NCBI RefSeq assembly: GCF_008831285.2
Contig: NW_022204767.1
Span: 1-40,364, forward strand
Reading direction: 5' to 3'
DNA length: 40,364 nucleotides
Origin: Nymphaea colorata
Lineage: Eukaryota > Streptophyta > Magnoliopsida > Nymphaeales > Nymphaeaceae
The translations under genes and the position numbers were made by a program. Below the pieces are notes generated by a model, which was not told where the DNA came from, searched no databases, and was given only the letters and a program-made list of their open reading frames with translations. Position 1 is the first letter of the stretch. Each line of letters opens with the position of its first letter. Below, in pieces: positions 35,374 through 40,364 of the stretch.

Positions 35374-35744
35374 TAGGGATGCCTATATATCAGCTTTGGA
35401 TAGAAAATCTAATCGATCTGTTTCGAAGAAATTGGATATGAAAAAGAAAAAAATATCCTATTAAAAAGGAGGATTGAATTCAGCTTTAATAATTGGCTTC
35501 CAATCAGATTTTCGGATATACATGAACATCCGGTTGGATTTGCATATGGATTTGAATCAGATTTGTTATTATGCAAATATCCTATTCAGTTCAAAATGGG
35601 TCAATTTCAGTTCAAAATTCGTATTCAGATATGAATATGAAAATTATATTCAAATCAAATAGAATTCTGAAATAGGATTCTAGATTTGGATTTAGATATT
35701 GCTAAAGGTAAATCCAGTTTGACTATGATCCATTGACATCCCTA
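35374..35744. mobile_element. MITE-like element (hAT-type ends), copy B
   Basis: Partner of 12378-12749, with the same imperfect terminal inverted repeats. It arose through the segmental duplication, not by a separate insertion. Confidence 0.4.
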
Positions 35745-35999
35745 ATTGTGGTTGAAGGGTGGGTAGCTTTGTCCTTCCTTCCTTTCTTTCTCCTTTGGCA
35801 TATGACCAGTAGTGAGGTTAGTGGTTTCTTTTTGTGAAAGAGGCCTTAAAGATAGTTGGGTCTGCCACATGTTTTCATCATTTTTTCTTTTTCCTCTTCT
35901 CCCTTACATGCTTTGTTCAGAACATTGGCAGAAACACATGGTGGCTGGTGTGGGCCAGCTGCGACACCAACCCATTAAAATTTTCATTGAAGCAATGAA

Positions 36000-36970
36000 T
36001 ACATTCCACATTTATACAAAGAATTATAACTTACACAAACACCATCTTTTAGTGCATTTTATTTTGCTCAAAGAAAGTGTGTCAAACGACTATAGCTTAT
36101 GTAAGCAACATAATGTAAGATGTCACTCGTCATTCAAATTCTCTAACCATTATTGACACGCAATGTGCACTCGATTACGGCTCTCTATAAGGTAGCAAAC
36201 CATGTTCATAATAATGTTGAAAGGACATGTTGCACCACTTAAAGGTGAAGGGGTGCAAATACTCAAAACGTGTAAAAAATAAACATGGTCTTTCATAAAA
36301 ATGGTTTTTAGTGGTGAGCATTAACAAATAAGTGTGGATATAATGCCCGTCAAAAACGTGAAGAAGAATGCATTCTATCTATACACAAATAAAATAAAAG
36401 TACCAAATAACTATGGCTTAGGCAAGTGTCATAGTTTAATGCATTCCATTTATATAGAAAGAAAAAAGTATCAAACATTTATAGCTTACGCAAATAGCAT
36501 ATTTTTAAGAGATTGAAACTTATTAAAATTCTTTAACCATTATAGACACGCAATATACACTTGGATGCAGCTCTTTATAAGCTAGCAAACCATGTTCATA
36601 ATATTGTTGAAACGGCAAGTAGCACCACTTAAAGGTGAAGGCGTGCAATTACTCAAATACTTGTAAAAATAAACATGGTCTTTCATAAAATGTTTTTAGT
36701 GGTGAGCATTAACAAATAAGTGTCGGATTATAATGCATATAAAAACTTGAAGAAGAATGCATTCTATCTATAAAATAAAAGTGCCAAATAATTATGGCTT
36801 GGCCAAGTGTCATAGTTAATGCTTTCTATTTATATACAAAGAAAAAAGCATTAAACATTATAGGTTATGCCAAACACCATATTTTAATAGATTGAACCTA
36901 ATTAAAATTCTCAAAACCATTATAGACACGCAATCCACACTCGGATGCAGCTCTATATAAATTAGCAAAC
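36000..36970 (+). repeat. ~390-bp promoter-proximal tandem repeat, copy B
   Basis: Monomer starts at 36146, 36536 and 36916 give periods of 390 and 380 bp. The organisation is as in 13035-13990, with TATA-like boxes in each monomer. It carries many isolated 1-bp gaps relative to unit A. Confidence 0.8.
36954..36961 (+). promoter_or_regulatory. TATA box of TPS copy B
   Basis: TATATAAA, 80 bp before the ATG at 37041. The context matches unit A apart from a 1-bp gap. Confidence 0.6.
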
Positions 36971-37040
36971 CATCCTGAGCTAAGTCATCCGAGAGGCAGT
37001 GAAAGCATTCAGCATTCAACAACAAACACACACTGTTCTA

Positions 37041-39537
37041 ATGGCTGCTCATCTTGCCTCCCTTTCCACTCTTTTGTTACTTCCCCCAAGCTTGCTTCTA
37101 ATAGCAAGGCTGGGTTCAAGCCATGGAGCACCACCTGGTGAGATGTGAGCCAAGGGCTGAGGGCTGCGTAGGTCTGCTGCTCAAAGGAGGCCTTCCAGAT
37201 ACCAGCCAAGTACATGGAACTATGACTTCATCCAGTCCATTACCAGCGCAACATCAGTAATTTCCATACCTCTGATCTGACTTTATTTTGTTTATTTGGG
37301 TGTGATGATGTGATCATAATTGAAAGACATGAAAATCAAAGCAGATCGAAACACAAAGGGACCAGAGTCGAAGAATTGAGAAGAGAAGTCCGACAACTTA
37401 TAACATCTACAACTGAGCAAGTGGCTCAGTTGGAGCTCATCAATTCACTTGAACGTTTAGGTGTAGCGTATCACTTTGAGAGTGAGATCAGCGATCGCTA
37501 GATGCCATATCCACGAGCACTAGAGGATTTGAGGACCTCTACTCCTCTTCACTTCGGTTCAGAATTCTGAGGCAACATGGCTATAATGTTTCTGCAGGTA
37601 TACATATATATATACACATGTGTTAATTCCAAAAAAACTGACTCATAATTAGTTCTTAATCTAGACTGTCTATTACGAATGTGTTAATTGACACTAACCA
37701 TTAAAGTTTCTTTTTGCATTTCGTAGAGTGCTTTAGTAGATTTAGGGAACAGTCAGGCCGGTTCTCTGAGAATCTTCGTGAGGACGTGAGAGGGTTCTGA
37801 GCCTCTACGAAGCATCACAACTAGCCTGTGAAGGAGAACTGTGTTGGAAGAAGCTACGGCCTTCTCTTCAGAGCATCTTAGAGCAAGGATAAGCCGCATG
37901 GACCAGAGGATGTCTCGACAGGTACAGCGTGCTCTGCAGGTTCCGCTCCACAGAAGGGTTCGCAGGGTCGAGGCCCGAGAGTATATTGAGACATTCGAGA
38001 GGACGGACCGCAGAAGCCAAGTGCTGCATGAGTTTGCTAGGCTGGACTTCAACATGGTGCAGACAATCCACCAAAGAGAGCTCAGGGAGTTATCCGGGTA
38101 CAATTCATTCTTGCACTTTTGCCTAAATAACTTGGTTAATAGTTGATAATAATGCAGCAACTAATGTCATTCTATGTATATATGTATATCAGTAATGAAT
38201 ATCTTGTATGTTACATTGTTGCTGGCCTGCATCATTGGGTCCACGAATAATCAACCATGAGTCCTTTGTTTTGGGTGTTTGCAGGTGGTGGAGGGACTTG
38301 GGCTTGGGCGAGCACATTAGCTTCGCCAGAGATAGGCTGGTGGAGAGCTACTTCATGGCGGTGGGGAAGATGCATGAGCCACAGTTCTCACAGTACAGGA
38401 TGCAACTCGCCAGGGTCTCGTACTTGATGGCCACCGTTGAGGACATCTTCAGCGAGCATCAGTCTGTTGAGGAGCTCGAACGCTTTGTGCAAGTTGTTGA
38501 GAGGTAAAGGATGATCATGGTTGATGAATTAGAGAGAGCAACTCTGTCTCTAGTTTCTGCTTCACATTGTTAGGAGCCAATGAGGATGCTCTATATTGTA
38601 TATACGCAGGTGGGATCTTCAAGCGGCAGAGCAGCTGCCTCAGTCACTGAGGGTCTTCTATGCGGCTGTCTACAACACAACCAACCAGATCAGCTACACT
38701 GTTCTTAGGAGGCATGGCCGTGATATCACTTCACACATGAGGAGAGCGGTACGACACTTTCTCTATGAAATATTTCTTCTACTCTTCACATCATCACATT
38801 AGTATATTAGCTTCACTTTCTAATTGACTTGCTCTCTTCTACTCTTGGGCAGTGGGTGAGTGTGTGCAGAGCTTACTTGGTTGAAGCAAGGTGGCACCGT
38901 GCCCGACAGACACCAAGGCTAGAGGAATATTTGAGCAACATCCGGGCAGCCATGACCGGCCCTATTCTCCTCCCTGCCTACTTCTTCCTCTCCCAAAACA
39001 TTGAGGAACAAGCAATCCAGCAGCTGCAGAATGAGTCCAACATCATCAACTTCTCATCGATGATAGTTCGTCTCTCGGCTGACCTCCAGAGATCCAGGGT
39101 TAGTTTAGTGTATTTTCTGCTGGTTAACTAGTATTAGCTTCTGAGTTGACAATGTTCTTGTTCTGTTTTTTTTTTTGATTGGCTGATGATCTTCTCTTTA
39201 TATGTTGAACACTTGATCGAAGGTTGGATTCGGGAGAGGGAACCTGCCTAGATCGGTCCAGATTTATATGAACGAGGCAAGGGTAGCGGAGGAGCAAGCA
39301 CGGCAGCACATAAGGAACTTGCTAAGGGATGCATGGAGGAGGCTGAACAGGGAGCTGCTCTCTGCTCAGCAGCAGCAGCAACAGACCGCCTTCTCTCGTT
39401 CCTTCATGAACGTGGCTCTCAACATTGCGAGGGTCTCCCAGTGCATGTACGACTATGAAGATGGCGTCGGTGTCTTGGAGCATGAGTCCATGGACCGTAT
39501 CTACTCTCTCATTGCCGAGCCCATCCAGACTGCCTAA
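37041..39537 (+). pseudogene. terpene synthase (TPS-b-like), copy B; several 1-bp indels in exons 1-3
   Basis: Exons: 37041-37256, 37345-37597, 37727-38097, 38285-38503, 38610-38748, 38853-39098 and 39223-39537. All splice sites are kept. Exons 4-7 encode exactly the same protein as copy A, including EDIFS in place of DDxxD and ADLQRSRVG in place of NSE/DTE. Exon 1 lacks three single bases relative to A (near 37073, 37134 and 37168), giving TGA at 37146-37148. Exon 2 has one extra G (near 37359) and one missing G (near 37490). Exon 3 lacks two bases (near 37797 and 37836). As written, translation stops after about 35 codons. All these indels lie in the block at 36.2-37.85 kb that is dense in 1-bp gaps outside the gene too, so consensus error is a serious alternative to real decay. 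I label it a pseudogene because of the sequence as given. Confidence 0.75.
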
Positions 39538-39614
39538 GCAACTGTTTCCCAATCTATCAACCATGTTGGTGCCCATTAACCGAATCCTACTTATGATGCT
39601 ATGTATCATCATGT

Positions 39615-39620
39615 AATAAA
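39615..39620 (+). terminator. poly(A) signal of TPS copy B
   Basis: AATAAA, 78 bp after the stop, in the same context as unit A. Confidence 0.6.
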
Positions 39621-39930
39621 ATGGGTACATTAATAAATTAAATTCAGTACTCTCTCTCTCTTTATCTTTATCTCTCCTCTCTCTCGCGTCACATGTATGC
39701 ACACAGTCATAATTTCCTTATATCTATACACCTCATAAAGCACTTCTTGTGGTCGTCTCTAAAGATTTGGAACCATCCTCCTTGCTCAAGCCGTTAAGCA
39801 TCAATGTTGGTGTGCGCCATGGCTGCTTAATTTAAAGCACAATAAGAGAATGAAACATGAGATTTGGTGCATACTCTAAAAAACGTAAAACCATGGGGAA
39901 TAAGCGGGATGCATTCTAAGGCTTTCTTAC

Positions 39931-40139
39931 CTTGCATCCTTGAGGGCTGCCGGCAATAGTTCCAGCTTCCTCTGTTGGTTGATGAGATCGTCTTTGGCAT
40001 TCAAGATGAGGCCGACCTTTTCTTTCAATAAACTGGTGACGGCTTCCAAAATAACAGAAAGAGCGCTTCTGCAAGTAGGTCCATTACTAAAGCCAACCTC
40101 CTCTGTTTCTTGGTGGACGGGAAGAGCAGAGGAAAAGAA
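39931..40139 (-). pseudogene. NLR N-terminal (Rx_N) exon fragment, copy B
   Basis: Partner of 17000-17208, the same 209-bp open length, with the same lost start and the same splice donor. About 50 bp just beyond the donor is deleted compared with unit A. The rest of a gene, if any, is absent. Confidence 0.7.
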
Positions 40140-40364
40140 TCAGAAGTGAAGAAATTAGGCAAATTAAGGAAGAGATCAAACTTATAAAGGTGAGCAAGTG
40201 GACTCTCGCTTTCTTTTAACTCAGAAAATTAAATTTCTCAAGTTGCTGAGTTTATGAGAGAATATATCTTTAAGGGTCCATTTGTTGCTTCCAATCAGAA
40301 GCTTTACCGATTTGGACTATGGTGAGCCATAGGCTTCTATGCACACCGGCAAAGTTTCATATAT

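Larger units (their letters stand above)
23239..40364 (+). repeat. segmental tandem duplication, unit B (cut by window end)
   Basis: This is the second copy of 129-17428, with the same gene order and orientation. Read by eye, divergence from unit A is uneven. It is several percent across the NLR half (23.7-30 kb), about 1-2 percent at 32.8-35.8 kb, and almost none across TPS exons 3-7. The stretch at about 36.2-37.85 kb is unusual in carrying many isolated 1-bp gaps relative to unit A. Confidence 0.93.

Noticed and set aside
37310-37501. 63-codon frame in unit B starting in intron 1 and reading SRSKHKGTRVEEL into exon 2
   Set aside because: This frame needs the extra G at about 37359. From the AG acceptor before exon 2, the phase-0 reading (IETQRTRVEEL) in copy A fits exon 1 and the family better.
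1-40364. tRNA, rRNA or organelle insertions
   Set aside because: I looked for tRNA-like box words and dense organelle-type genes and saw none. A covariance-model scan would be needed to exclude tRNAs fully.

Overview
This is plant nuclear DNA, AT-rich and intron-containing. It carries a seven-exon terpene synthase (TPS) gene, relics of CC-NBS-LRR (NLR) disease-resistance genes, a LINE tail, MITE-like repeats and many microsatellites. The TPS-b-like N-terminus (RRX8W) together with an Rx_N-type NLR fits an angiosperm. I cannot name the species from sequence alone.

The window is dominated by a direct tandem segmental duplication with a period of about 23 kb. Unit A runs from about 129 to at least 17428, and unit B from about 23239 to the window end. 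Each unit carries, in order: (i) a non-coding repeat block; (ii) a minus-strand NLR pseudogene (A about 2341-5382, B about 25445-28500); (iii) 8-9 kb without convincing genes, holding a GC-richer block, a long CT-rich tract and a MITE-like element; (iv) a roughly 390-bp tandem repeat whose last, truncated monomer supplies the TATA box of the TPS gene; (v) the plus-strand TPS gene (A 14058-16562, B 37041-39537); and (vi) a minus-strand NLR N-terminal exon fragment.

Between the units (17.43-23.24 kb) lie plus-strand fragments of NLR 3' ends, an inverted copy of the non-coding block found at about 0.9-2.35 kb, a degraded LINE 3' end, and further partial repeat copies. The left edge of unit B is abutted by another partial copy of that block.

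The most interesting item is the TPS. Its exon sizes and phases are those of a normal 7-exon TPS of about 587 aa, and RRX8W and RDR are kept. However, both metal-binding motifs are degenerate: DDxxD reads EDIFS, and NSE/DTE reads ADLQRSRVG. The part encoded by exons 2-7 has essentially no lysine (one Lys against about 68 Arg by hand count). Exons 4-7 are identical in protein sequence between the two copies. Single-base indels break the frame of both copies at different places, and those in copy B cluster in a block dense with 1-bp gaps. Consensus error is therefore as likely as real decay. Both NLR copies are clearly dead, and at least one frameshift is shared and so predates the duplication.
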